A stretch of 64,000 nucleotides of DNA from Pseudocercospora fijiensis CIRAD86. Lineage: Eukaryota > Ascomycota > Dothideomycetes > Mycosphaerellales > Mycosphaerellaceae. The position numbers and the translations under genes were made by a program. This document shows, one piece after another, positions 1 to 10,199 of the stretch. The stretch covers positions 6,353,424 through 6,417,423 of the forward strand of contig NW_006921533.1 in NCBI RefSeq assembly GCF_000340215.1, written 5' to 3'. Every line of letters begins with the position of its first letter. Position 1 is the stretch's first letter. The notes beneath the pieces were generated by a model. The model ran no database searches, had not been told where the DNA came from, and saw only the letters and a program-made list of their open reading frames with translations.

Positions 1-2547
1 GTATTTAGGTCCGCTCCTTTAACGTCGACTAGGTCTATATTATAGAACAGGTATAGTATCGGAGATAGTAGGGATCCTTGCGGTATTCCCGTTCCTACGC
101 TATACTACTTAGAGCTCCCTTTAGCTATCCGGAGGGTCGTTTTTCTATCGACTAGGTAGCTTCAGAGCTACCCTACTATCTCTACCGGTAGACGCCGCTT
201 TTAAAGGTTGTATAGTAGCCGCCGATAGCTTATATTATCGAAGGCCCTAGAGACGTCGAGAAAGAGGGCGCTAACGATCTTATTCTAATTCTAACTAGCG
301 TAGATCGTTTCTATTACTAGGTAGAGGGCGTGCTCCGTAGAACTCGCTTTTCTCCCTCCGTAGTAGGTATCTAGTAGAAGGCCGTAGTATTCTACTACGT
401 ACGATATTCGCCTAGTAAGGACTATATCTATTATCTTACTAATCGTATTAAGTAGCGCGATTAGTCGGTACGATTTAGATTCGCGGTATATAGATTTCCC
501 TAGCTTTCGAAGTACTACCGTTATTAATTCCTTAAAGGAGGCTAGGTAGTACTATAGGTCGAGGGCTAAGTTATACGTTATAGCGAGTATTAGCGCTAGC
601 AGGTCTATTGCGGTCCTTATTGCCCTATTCGGGATGTCGTCTAGGCCTAGTACTTTATCTAGGCTAGTGCTTCGAATAGCCTCCTTTACTTTATGCTCTA
701 TAATCGGCGGTATAACTACTAGTAGTCTATATTTAGCGTTATCGATATTAGTTTCGTCCGCTAGCGGGGGTTCTAGGAAGAAGACAGATTGTAGCAGGTC
801 GGCCTTATCGTCCGCTAACTTATATTCCTTCCCTAAACCGTCTACGAGTGTTAGTATAAAGGTAGGCGTCTATACGTCCTTATTCTTCGTCTACCGTCGA
901 AGTGCCTAAAGATCCTTTATTATTCGGACTTATAAAACCCTTTCTCTATATTCTATCCTATTCGAGAGTAAGATCGCCTTATACCTAGCCCGCTTAGCTT
1001 ACTAGTAGGCTATTAGGTCTTCTACTGCTCCCGAGGCGAGCTATCGCTGTTTAGCTCTCTTTGCGTTAGCTATTACCTCTTAATATTCTTCGCTAAACCT
1101 AGGTCGAGACCTCGGGCTAAGTCGAAGCAGTAGTGTCGTTTCGGCAAGTGCCTAATTAATAGCTTAGGCGATTAATACCGTAAGATCGTTAAGGTCTCCC
1201 TAGTATCGGACCTAGTATAGGCTCGGTAAGAGTTCCTTAAGTCTTTCGATATACTTCGCTTCGTCTATCTTGCGGTAGTATCGTTTCTCTACCTAGGGCG
1301 CCCTCGGGATAGTATACTTAACTAGTATAGCGACTAGGAGGTAGTCGGAGTGCTTATCGAGTAGAGACTAGGTCTAGTATTCGATAATTTACTCCTATAT
1401 TCTCTCTATGCCCTATACTAAGTCGATAGTAGTTCCCTATTGCCCTATCGAGTCCGGTAGCCGTATAATCGTTCCTAGTTCTAGATATAGTTCTAGTCTA
1501 AACTGGGAGGCTATTTTAAACTATACTATATTCGATATAGCGTATCTACCGCCGACTGCTCGGTCGGCCTATTTCTCGTAATAGAGATTAAAATTACCGA
1601 TTACGATCTAGTTATTCGCCTTAGTTGCTTCTAGCGCGCGAATAAGTATAGGTAGTATACTCTTCTCCGGGAGCCCTTAGAAGGTTTTATTATAAGGCGC
1701 TTTCGGTAGCGGGTTGTATATATTATAGATAGTAATAGGAGTGCTATCTTATAGGCGAATAGTAAGCGAGGAGTTATACCTCCTATAATCCTAGAGCTCT
1801 AACTTCTCCTTCGGGATTCGGCGGGAGATAAGCTAGTAGATCTTCGGCTTCCTTGCCTCCGGTATTACCGTATAGTACCAATCCTTTAGCGGGTTATGTA
1901 CTATTCTAGTAAGTAGATTAAGCTACGGTTCCTAGAAGGCGATAATATCGTACTATAGTACGTTCTTATCTCGTAGGAATTCCGCTATAGTACCGTATAA
2001 CTTCCTTATATTATACTATATAATGTTTAGGTATTCCGGATCGTTACTTATTATAGGTATTAACGTCGGATGTGCTCTTTGCTCGCTAACGCCTTGCCCG
2101 TAGCTTATAGCCTAGGTCGTTTATTCGCGAGTATTCGCCGGCGTCCTTACGCTTCGTACGTCCGCTTAACGTCGATACCGTAGACTAGCTTATTTCCGAG
2201 TTGTCTCCTCCTATTGCTATTAGGTCGTCGTCGGCGGGTAGTCGCCGCTATATAAGCTCTAACTCTTTATTCTCCTAGTTCTCTTTGTCTGCCTCTTTAT
2301 TTTAGGGTTTATCGAACGCGAGTTTTCTAGTAACGGCCTTCGGGGTTTTACCGAATCTAGCGTTCGCGTCCTTGTCTACTAGCACTCTACAGGTAGTGTT
2401 TACGTCTACGCTCTTGCTAGACTTGTAGTATAGGCTACCCGGGAGTAAGCCTACCTTTCTCTTAGTTGTCTTCTTCTTTTTCTATACTAGCGTAAATCCT
2501 TCTAGTTCTTGCTCCGTCTATAGATTAGTAGGCGCCCCTAGAGGTAG
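1..2547 (-). mobile_element. Tad1-like LINE, ORF2 part (endonuclease and reverse transcriptase), RIP-mutated
   Basis: Read on the minus strand, positions 105 to 1 give a reverse-transcriptase block with the core GIPQGSLLSPILYLFY, followed by an acidic stretch typical of Tad1-clade fungal LINEs. Near 2035-1865 the same strand reads NIRKLYGT...FLRDKNVL then YDIIAF and EP, the start of an AP-endonuclease domain. Interrupting TAG/TAA codons sit where Gln or Trp is expected (for example AFQEPW), the RIP pattern. The element continues past the left edge of the window. It is cut off from its 5' part by the hAT insertion at 2548. The family call is from motif recognition, so the clade is less sure than the LINE call. 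Confidence 0.8.
2540..2547. repeat. 8-bp target-site duplication, left of hAT copy 1
   Basis: AGAGGTAG directly before the left terminal repeat, identical to 12149-12156 after the right one. Confidence 0.9.
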
Positions 2548-2567
2548 TAGACCCCGTAGTAGTTCGG
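2548..2567. repeat. Left terminal inverted repeat of hAT copy 1
   Basis: TAGACCCCGTAGTAGTTCGG. It pairs with 12129-12148 and is the same sequence found at both ends of copy 2. The outer bases abut the AGAGGTAG target duplication. Confidence 0.9.
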
Positions 2568-2979
2568 GTTGGTTTGGTTTGGTTTGCTAAGCCGAAACTC
2601 TAGTTTAGTTTAGGTTGGTTTGCTAAGCAACTATATAAGTAGCTAGTTCGAACTATATAATTTATCGGTTTTTAAGAAGTGTACGAATATATACGTAGCT
2701 TCAAGCAAGCCCTTTATAAGACTTAGTAGTGTAGCCGGTAGCGTGGCCGGCATTTTTAGTCCTTAGTACTTATAGAATTTTCGAATCCTACTTAGGCTAC
2801 GTAGTTGTATAAAGGTACTTATATAACCTCAAATCTATAGACAATTAGCTAAGGGCACTAACTAATTAAAAGCATATATATACATATACAAGGTATTATA
2901 GTTTAGTTCGGAAACTGCACTCCTTAGGTATAAATTTTATCCTTTCGTTTACGGTTTAATTCCCTAACTGCTTAGCAGA

Positions 2980-3519
2980 ATGTCTTTATCTAGATCTAGG
3001 TAGAACTTATCGATTTCCCTAGAAGTCCTCCTCCTTAAGAAGTTTATACACTTTCCTACCGAACTATTCGATAATATTAAGTACTAGGATAGCTCCTCCC
3101 TCGGTATCGGTATAGTATATAAAAGAGCTATAAGGTAGCTCTATAGAACGTTCTACTAGTTACTCGCTATACTAAGGCCGAATACTAGTTCGTTCCTTAG
3201 AACTCTTAGTTATTTAGGAGATATAAAGGGTAGGGCAGGTAGTAACTTCGTATTGTATAAGGAGGTAGAGGCTACTATAGAAGAGGCCTTCAACCTATAG
3301 AAGATAGTAAAAGATATAGAGGCAGCTACAGGTCTAGGTACCTAGTTGAATTTTCAGTAGGTAGAGTATAAGGATATTTAGAGGGAGTATTAGGTAGAGT
3401 TGCGAAGGCAGGTGTATAATATGCTCTAGAAAATAGGGATAGTGCCTATAACTATAACTATTAGGCTCTTTAACCTTCCTTATTTTTCCCTGTTTTCTTT
3501 TTATAAAAATATAAACTAA
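2980..3519 (+). pseudogene. Unknown cargo ORF of hAT copy 1 (convergent to the others)
   Basis: An ATG at 2980 opens a 180-codon frame starting MSLSRSR and ending FSFYKNIN with TAA at 3517-3519. It is interrupted only by TAG codons at positions that would be Gln or Trp before RIP. Middle parts read SLEVLLLKKFIHFPTELFDN and GSNFVLYKEVEATIEEAFNL. The same frame exists in copy 2 on the minus strand (54248 to 53709), where the start ATG has become ATA, so it is a conserved part of the element. It runs opposite to the transposase and histone-like genes. I do not recognise the family; the charged helical look gives no firm function. Confidence 0.5.
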
Positions 3520-3702
3520 TACAAATCAACCGGAATGTCTATCTTCTTTTAGTTCTTTAAAAAACCTAGTAGCGTAGCTAGTAGCGTAGCCGGTAGCGTA
3601 GCCGGTAGCGTAGCCGGCCTTTTTACTCCTTAGTACTAACGGGATTTTAGGAGACTTCCATTCCGTACGGCTAATAAAGCATACTATACTATATACATAT
3701 GC

Positions 3703-4516
3703 TTAGAGAGTATTTAGAGCGCGGTATATAGCGCCGTATAACAGCGGCTCATTTCGTATATAGAAAAGCTTGTAGATAATACTACGAACATCCTTTCTAC
3801 TAGAATATCTATCCTACCTAGCACCGTCTCGAATATAGATATTCTAGCCTTTCAGAATCTAATCGAGTGCTTTAAAATCCTTGTCTATAATCGTTATACG
3901 CTTCGCGTAGATAGCTATAAGGTTAACCGCTAAAATAGTATTAGTATAGTCCGAAAAGAGGTAGAAGAGAAACATACATTCGAAGATACGAACTAGGTAG
4001 GCTTCTATAGCCTCTTAAAGGGCGCCTATCGCGGAGGCTTAGAAGCGAAGGTCCGTTCTATAATCCTAGGCAATTTCGCGAACAAGTCGTTAGAAAGGAG
4101 CTTTACGGATTAGGAGCTAAGAACTCTTCTAATACTGCCGAATCTTACGGAGGGCTACGGCTAAAGAAGGATTAGTAAAAAGATAGTAAGAATGCCGGCT
4201 ACGCTACCGGCTACGCTACCGGCTACGCTGCCGGCTATAAATAGGACTTACTTCCTAGGCGCTATCGACGCTTCGCACGATTGCTACTAGTAGTAGAAGC
4301 GCTAGTTATCGTCTTACGTAGAGCCTTGCCCGCCGTTGTCTTACGCGGAGCCTTACTCGCGACGCCCTTTCTAGTACCGGAGCTAGCGGTAGTAGTAGTA
4401 GCCCTCTTACGTTAATGTACTATACTCGTTCTACTATTTCCGGTCTTATTACGACCCGTAGAAGCACTAGGTCCCTTCTTGCGAGGCGTCGTAACTTAGT
4501 TAAGTAGACTCGCTAT
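3703..4516 (-). pseudogene. Histone H3-like gene B in hAT copy 1 (three exons, RIP-mutated)
   Basis: Three exons on the minus strand: 4516-4252, 4160-3978 and 3929-3703; 675 nt, 224 codons plus TAA. Exon 1 is a basic Ser/Thr/Lys tail containing VASKAPRKTTAGKALRKT, recalling H3-tail repeats. It ends ...RRQRLG (with TAG at Q). Splicing to exon 2 in phase 1 yields GTVALRKIRQY, exactly the H3 alphaN start. Exon 2 goes on with LLIRKAPF, RLIREIA, DYRTDLRF, ASAIGAL and EAYLVRIFE. Exon 3 gives VNLIAIYAKRITI and a KD motif, then a C-terminal extension of about 55 residues not seen in canonical H3. Stop codons fall almost only where H3 has Gln. Intron 1 (91 bp) holds the GCCGG repeat and TACTAAT; intron 2 (48 bp, GTATGT...TTTTAG) does not. 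The start codon is ATA, taken as an RIP-mutated ATG. Certain as an H3 fold; its former role is unknown. Confidence 0.85.
4161..4251 (-). repeat. Intron 1 of H3-like gene B with GCCGG minisatellite, copy 1
   Basis: GTAAGT donor, four CCGG cores at 12-bp spacing (4193-4239), then TACTAATCC and CTTTAG. Its phase 1 position joins GGA-A to CC, giving the GTVAL of histone H3, which confirms both the intron and the reading frame. Confidence 0.8.
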
Positions 4517-5059
4517 TATAAAAGTCGTCGAATTAAGGAAAAAAGTGCGTTACAAAGGTGTACGAAGGCGCGCGCGGAGCGAGGGTATTACGGAGGTAGT
4601 AGATATAGAGCGTAGAGGTATAGGTATCGATACGAAGGTTGAATATAGCGGTAGTATCGCGGTATCGCTAGGTAATAGAGTAAGCTTCGCGCAAGCCTAT
4701 ATTATAGTAACGTTAGAGCAAGGAAAGAAGGCAGGCACGGCTAAAAAAGGTAGGTACGGCTAAAAAAGGTAGGTACGGGAGACTTTGAAATATAGCCGGT
4801 ATATATAGCCGGTATAGTAATAGGCGAAAGCCTCCTTTTAATAAATAGCCGGCGTAATAATAGTATCTTACTATAGTATAGATATTCTTTAGTAATGCCT
4901 TTACTAGCTATAGTAATCTTATAAGTAACCTAGGCCTATTGCTAGTAAATATAAGAAATATTAGGTAGGCTATACTAAATAAGCTAGTTATTTAGCAGAA
5001 AAAGGCCTACTACCGTCTCTATATGCCGGCTACGAGTACCGGCTATCGCTCTAAATTCA

Positions 5060-5735
5060 ACTCCGCCCTATCTCGGAGGCTAAGGTACCGAGCGGAAACC
5101 CTATAGCTTATATTTACTCGGTTATCGCGGAGCGCTTGTAGGTAAGGTATTAGAAAAGAGTATAAAAAGTACGAGAAGAGTATCCTAGGATATAGGTCGT
5201 AAGTGAATAAGAGTAGTACGCCTAGTTATTTATATAGTACGTTACTCTATACGACTAAGAGCCTATATTATCTTATACTTCGCTTATAAGACCTCGACTC
5301 TACTAGTATACTATCGATCTCTTCCTCGGTCGCTAATACGCTATCTTAATTCTTCTTCGAGTTACCGGACTTAGTGCCGCAATAGTACGCATCTGTAGCT
5401 ATATAATAGCGCTACGCATTATAGAGAATTTCTCGTTAAAGTTTCTCTCTCGCAGGCTTACTGTCTGCCTCGTAGTATAGAGGATCAAAGTGCTAATACT
5501 AAAGAATCTCCTTATAGTTAGGATGCTAGGGCTCCTTAGGACCTTTATGTTTTAGGTCTAAATAGAGACGTATTATAAACGTTCTATCGCCCTTTCGCTT
5601 ACTACCCGCTAGGTCGCGATATACGAAGAAACTAATCTAAATATAGCTCGTCTCTATAATAGCCGGGTAAATATAGAGCGCTAGGTTTCTACTTCGTACC
5701 TTAGATTTAGGGACGGCGCGGAGATAAAATTAGAA
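5060..5735 (-). pseudogene. Uncertain decayed ORF between the two H3-like genes, hAT copy 1
   Basis: Between the two H3-like genes lies about 0.7 kb bounded on both sides by GCCGG-repeat tracts. In the minus frame, allowing Gln/Trp at TAG/TAA, it reads as a continuous hydrophilic protein with pieces such as FFVYRDLADSKRKGDRTF and RLYLDLKHKGPKEP. The same reading is kept in copy 2 at about 51,500-52,170 on the plus strand. No family is recognised. Because RIP scatters stops in all frames, the coding strand is not fully certain. Confidence 0.35.
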
Positions 5736-5819
5736 ATATAGCCGGTACCTATAGCCGGTAAAAGGATGCGAAAATAGGCCTCCTCCTAGGTTAATCTAAC
5801 GACTAAATACAATTTCTAA

Positions 5820-6461
5820 CTAATCCGCTATAAACCGACGCCGAATTTTAGCTAGAAGCTGTATATCTTTATTTTAAAGAGTAACCCGCTTCGTATAGAT
5901 AGTAAGGAGGTTTAAAAGCTTAAGCTCGGTTACGAGAAATGCCTCTATAGCTTCCTAAAGAGCACTAATCGCCTTAGCCGTAAATCGTATACTAGACCGA
6001 AAATCTAATGTAATTTCTCGGACGAGTCGCTAGAAGGGAGTCTTAGGGATTAAAAGCTCGGTCCCTCTTTTATTTTAGAAAAGCCGGATCTAGCGAAGGG
6101 TAATAGTACCTAGTTTAAAGCGCCGCTTCTTTATCGTCGAGTCCTACCTTGTTCCCTTTCTTTTAATAGAAAGATAACTTTTCTTCGCAATAGTCTTCGT
6201 CCGCCTACTCTTTTTAGCCTTCTCCTATCTACCTATAGCCTTCTTATTTTTCGGTACTGTTTTCCGAGGAACCCCCTTCCTTCGTATATACTACGGAGAG
6301 CCTTACTCTTCCGATATCTCGTTCTCGCTATAGTCTCCTTATACTTAGCTTGCTTTACCCTTACCCTTTAGCCTCTAAAGATATTTATCTATACGTTTAG
6401 GCGACGAGGGTATATCGGTAGGACCTAGAAAATTAATAAGCATATAATCGTAAGGAGACAT
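5820..6461 (-). pseudogene. Histone H3-like gene A in hAT copy 1 (intronless, long basic tail, RIP-mutated)
   Basis: A 642-bp frame (213 codons plus stop) starts at the ATG at 6461 (MSPYDYMLINFLG) and ends with TAG at 5822-5820. The first ~110 residues are a Lys/Arg/Ser-rich tail. The core follows: KKRRFKLGTITLR, TELLIPKTPF, RLVREIILDF, RFTAKAISAF, EATEAFLV, NLLTIYTKRGTL, NKDI and LLAKIRR. These line up in order with the H3 core from PGTVALREIRR to KDIQLARRIRG with no gap, including the H3-length loop 1 (CENP-A loops are usually longer). Internal stops sit at expected Gln positions. The tail is longer than the ~40 residues of canonical H3. It lies between the transposase and gene B on the same strand. 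Strong as an H3-fold gene; whether it was an H3 or a CENP-A mimic cannot be told. Confidence 0.88.
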
Positions 6462-6779
6462 TAATGCTTCTTATCTTCTAGAACAAATAGTCTTCTATTA
6501 AACCGCCTTATTAGGTTATCGTTAGATTCGAATAAAGGATAGTAGCTTAAGGAAGGGGAGGTAGCCGGCTTAGGAAGGCCCGAAGAGCCGAATCCTTAAG
6601 GTATATTTGTCTTTAAGAATATAGGGAAAGGGAAGAAGGAGAGGAAGAGCGAATAGAGAATTAGAAATAGTCCGTAGGTAAGCGGGGTCGGTTGCTATAG
6701 CAACTAGTCTGTTTAGGTCCTAGGAATTCGAAATATATTTCGGATATATGCCGGCTATATACGCCGGCTATATTACCTT

Positions 6780-9700
6780 ATACGTAAACGCTTCGTCTCC
6801 TTAAAGCTGCTCTAAGCCTATATACGTTTCCGCTTCTCGACCCGGTATCGCCTTCTACCTCCGCCCTTCTCCTCTTCGTTATCGCTAATTAGGGTTTCGC
6901 TTAGACTAAATTTCGTATTCTCTTCGCGCTCCTAGGTTTCTTCGATCTTAAGGTTTTCTAATTCCTCGATTAACTCCTTTAGTATAATCTTTAGTAACCT
7001 ACCTTAGCGATTCTAGTAGAGGAGATAGTATCGGAATACTATAATAGATTCGAAGGTAGTAGGCGAGTATATTCGATTAAAGCGGCCCTAGTAACGAGCG
7101 ATACTAAAAGACCTCTTATAGCCTATGCCTACGCTCGGGATAGCGAAGACGTCCCGAGCGACCGACGCTATCGTTAGAAACTTAGGCTCTAACCGCTACT
7201 ATATAGCGAGAATATCGTCTCCGAATTCGTCTAGAAGACTAGTAAGATCTAGAGATTATTAGCCCTCTTTCCGAGCCTACGGGTTTGTACTTACTCGCGC
7301 GCCGATAGAGATTGAACTCTTCTTTATTTACTTTAGTAGTTGCTTCCTCTTCTGCCTCTACTTTCTACCTACGAAACAGGTATAATGTCGGAGCCTTCTA
7401 AACCTTCTTTTTCTTTATAGGAGCTGCATTTAGACTAGTTTCTTTCCGACGCTCGTAGAATATCTTTTCTAGAATAGTCTAGTAATACTTCGGCTATACT
7501 TCGTCCGCCTTCTATTCTAGCCTCTGCTAGTATATATCCTTTTCTACCGGGTTAAGCAAGTACGTAACGCTATAGATATCCCCGAACGAGTTAAAGGTAG
7601 TACTGTAATATTTATGTAACTTAGTATAGGAGGTATCTATAGCTTTCGTTATAGCTACTTTCTAGGGAACGCTCTTCTTAGCTAGCTTAGCTACGGTTTC
7701 CTCGAGCTCGTTAAAGAGCTAGTTATAGTACGTAAAGACAAGGTAGATCGTCGGTCCTCGGGTTCTTCTAATCGTAGTAGTAACCTTCGCGTAATACTTA
7801 CTAATATCGACGAGATACTCTGCTTAGCGCTATTCGGCGGCGGTAAGGCCGAGCTACTTAATACCCTCGGAACTCTAATAGATCTCGAGAGCGGTACGTA
7901 AAGTATATCCCCTCGTAACTATATAGAAAGTCGAATCGAACCGGGTCTTAACGTCTTAGGTAAAACGGAGTAGGCGCTAAGGAGGCCGCTTTTGCTATCG
8001 CTTATTCTATACGATATTCTAAGTATCGGTTTTAGGGCGCTCGATTAGGTTCTTTTAAATAGCCTCGAATCGGTTATATCTCTATAAGCTCGAGTTCGTA
8101 TATATTACTAGACGACGAAGCTAGAGAAAAAGAGTTAGAACTATACTAGGTTGCCGGCTATAGGTACCGGCTACGGATAAAAGTTATACCTTATATAAAA
8201 CGAGAGCGAGGCTCTCTACCTTATCCCGTCTTATTGCTATAATAAGTTTCTCGACTTTCGACTTTGCTTTATCCTTATCTAGGATCTTCTATTAGTCGTC
8301 GTTTAATAATGCAATTTTAAGCGTCTTAAAGAGGGCTCGGATCGCGATTTGAACTATATAAGCGAGATAGGGAAACTTCTATAGGGATATAACTAGCAAC
8401 GACGTCGGCTCCGATTCGTTAGGGCTAGGGCTATTAATAGGCTCCTCTTTATTATTATTATCGTACGTATTGTCGTACGTATTCGGAATCGTAGCGAGCT
8501 TAACATTCGGAAGATTAAGCTAGATTATAGACCTTATAATCTCCTCTACGCACTCGACCCTATCGATACAATTAGTAATTTTAAAGACATATGCGAGTAA
8601 ATTGTATATATAACGCTTTATACAATGTTCGATTATTACTAGCGTTATCCGTAGTAATCGAGATTAGTTTCGTTGTTACGCTAACCCTATCTATTGCCGT
8701 ATAGACAAGCTTCGCTATATCCTTACTAGTATAGGAACCTAGAATTTTAGGGAATCCGATTATAAGTTCCTAGAGTTTCTAATCCGAATTAATAAAGTAT
8801 AGTATAATCGAGAGGAAGGAGGCTCTTATAGTCCGGCTTAACTAGCTATCGATAGTAATAGCTACTCGGCGAGTATTACGGAGGATCTCCCGAATGTCGT
8901 CTAACGTAGCCTCTTTGTTCTTTTCGAATATAATACGCTAGGTTGTCGCGCCGAGAAATAGGGGAGGGTAGTTTATAAGATATAGGTATGTCTTCTATAT
9001 AGACTCCCTTTCGTAGAAGTCTTTCGGAAGACCGTTTGTAGCTAGTATTTCGTTTGCTAGTTGCTTAAAGTCTTCGGGGGAGAAATCGGTAGCCTTTAAT
9101 CCTAGAGCTTCCTTAAGCGTAGCCTATAATAATTAGCTAGACCTCTACGGTTGATTTAAGTAGCCGGAATCTATAGCCGGAATCTATAGCCGGCAGCTGT
9201 AGCCGGTAGCTGTAGCCGGTAGCTATAGCCGGCATTTTAGAAGACGTACCTCTTTCTAGAACGCTGTATCTATATTAACTCTCCTTTCTCCTTAAGATTC
9301 CCGATACCGTTTAGAATAGAGATAGTTCGTAGGTAATAAGTTCCTATCCCCTAGTTTCGGGTATTTTAAGATTGAACCGTAGAAGTTATAGACAATTACT
9401 AGTTAACCTTTAAGTCGAGAAGTCGTATAACGGTGCAATGCCCCCTCTATAAAGAACTTCTAGAATGTATCCGTTCGCTCCTTACTCCCCTATCGCATCG
9501 AGTACTTCCGGAGTTTATACTCCTTCGAACGTAAGTATAAAGGGAACTATATCTTATAGACCTATTAATTAAACTGCTCTATATACTCGGGTTTCTAAAG
9601 ATACGCCTAGCTAGCCTTTTCGAAGATTTCCGGGTTAATACTCGATATTCTTATATCTCCGAACAACCTTCTGCTTAGACTCCGTAAAGGTAAGGACTAG

Positions 9701-9850
9701 GTAGTAGTACCCTATAATGAATTCCTACTACTAGGATTCGGAGAGGATAAATCTAGCCCTAATTGTCGTCTAGGACTCGATAGGCTCGAAGGTAAGTATA
9801 CAACCTCCTCTCGACGTTGTCGCAATCTCGCTCGTATACTAGACTGTTTC
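6780..9850 (-). pseudogene. hAT transposase gene, copy 1 (RIP-mutated)
   Basis: Read on the minus strand, the gene shows the ordered blocks of a hAT (Ac-like) transposase. There is an N-terminal region, then LPEDFYERESI, NTRRVAIAIDS, SRTIRASFLSIILYFI, LIIGFPKILGSYTSKDIAKL and ISITTDNTSNN, the RNase-H-like core with its DN motif. Then come TIYLVFTYYN with LFNELE and a C-terminal dimerisation region with SVARDVLAIPSVGIG and KRSFSIARYQGRF. Stops fall at expected Trp or Gln codons. An intron at 9249-9124 (126 bp) carries the GCCGG minisatellite; the matching intron of copy 2 is one 13-bp unit longer. Exon limits at both ends are approximate. It would have mobilised the element; it is dead now. 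Confidence 0.85.
9124..9249 (-). repeat. Intron of the hAT transposase with GCCGG minisatellite (six CCGG units)
   Basis: Donor GTACGT follows GAAAGAG, and the acceptor TAG precedes GCTACGCTTAAGG. The middle (9161-9233) is a 13-bp tandem repeat of the type GCCGGCTATAGCT with six CCGG cores, followed by a CTAATTA branch-like site. Copy 2 has seven cores in the same intron, so the repeat number varies between copies. Confidence 0.7.
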
Positions 9851-10029
9851 GACTATCGTCTCGTTGTTACCCTTCCTAGTGTAGCGCCTAGTGTATATAC
9901 AATGTCGGTCGGCATATTTTAAGGTTTCGTACGGTAAGGTAAGGACTTAGGAGTAGTAGATGTATACTAGTAGCTATAGGGAAACATCCTTTCTTTTATA
10001 GCATCGTATCGTTAGGAATAGCTAGGTAG

Positions 10030-10155
10030 TAAATAGCTAGCTACCTTTTTTTTTGTTTCCTAGCTACCTAACTACTAGATTTTTTTTCCTAGCTACCCTA
10101 GCTAGCCTAACTACTAGAATTTCTTTCCTAGCTACCCTAACTACCTGAATTTTGC
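10030..10155. repeat. TAGCTAGG/CTACC tandem repeat in hAT copy 1
   Basis: Three to four imperfect units of about 35 bp of the type CTAGCTACCCTAACTACTAG with runs of T. The same array is at 47,085-47,205 in copy 2, so it is an intrinsic spacer between the basic ORF and the transposase. Confidence 0.6.
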
Positions 10156-10199
10156 CTTCTATACGGCGGCTCTCTCCTACTAACGGAACCGAGCTACTA

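Noticed and set aside
634..909. 91-codon plus ORF in the LINE
   Set aside because: Antisense shadow of the reverse-transcriptase frame, which is on the minus strand.
2930..2980. Possible tRNA-like B box (GGTTTAATTCC) near the left end of hAT copy 1
   Set aside because: No matching A box, anticodon arm or acceptor stem could be built.
4545..4763. 72-codon plus-strand ORF, with a 76-codon twin at 52465-52695 minus
   Set aside because: Kept in both copies only because the hAT sequence is duplicated; it is antisense to the region upstream of H3-like gene B and shows no domain.
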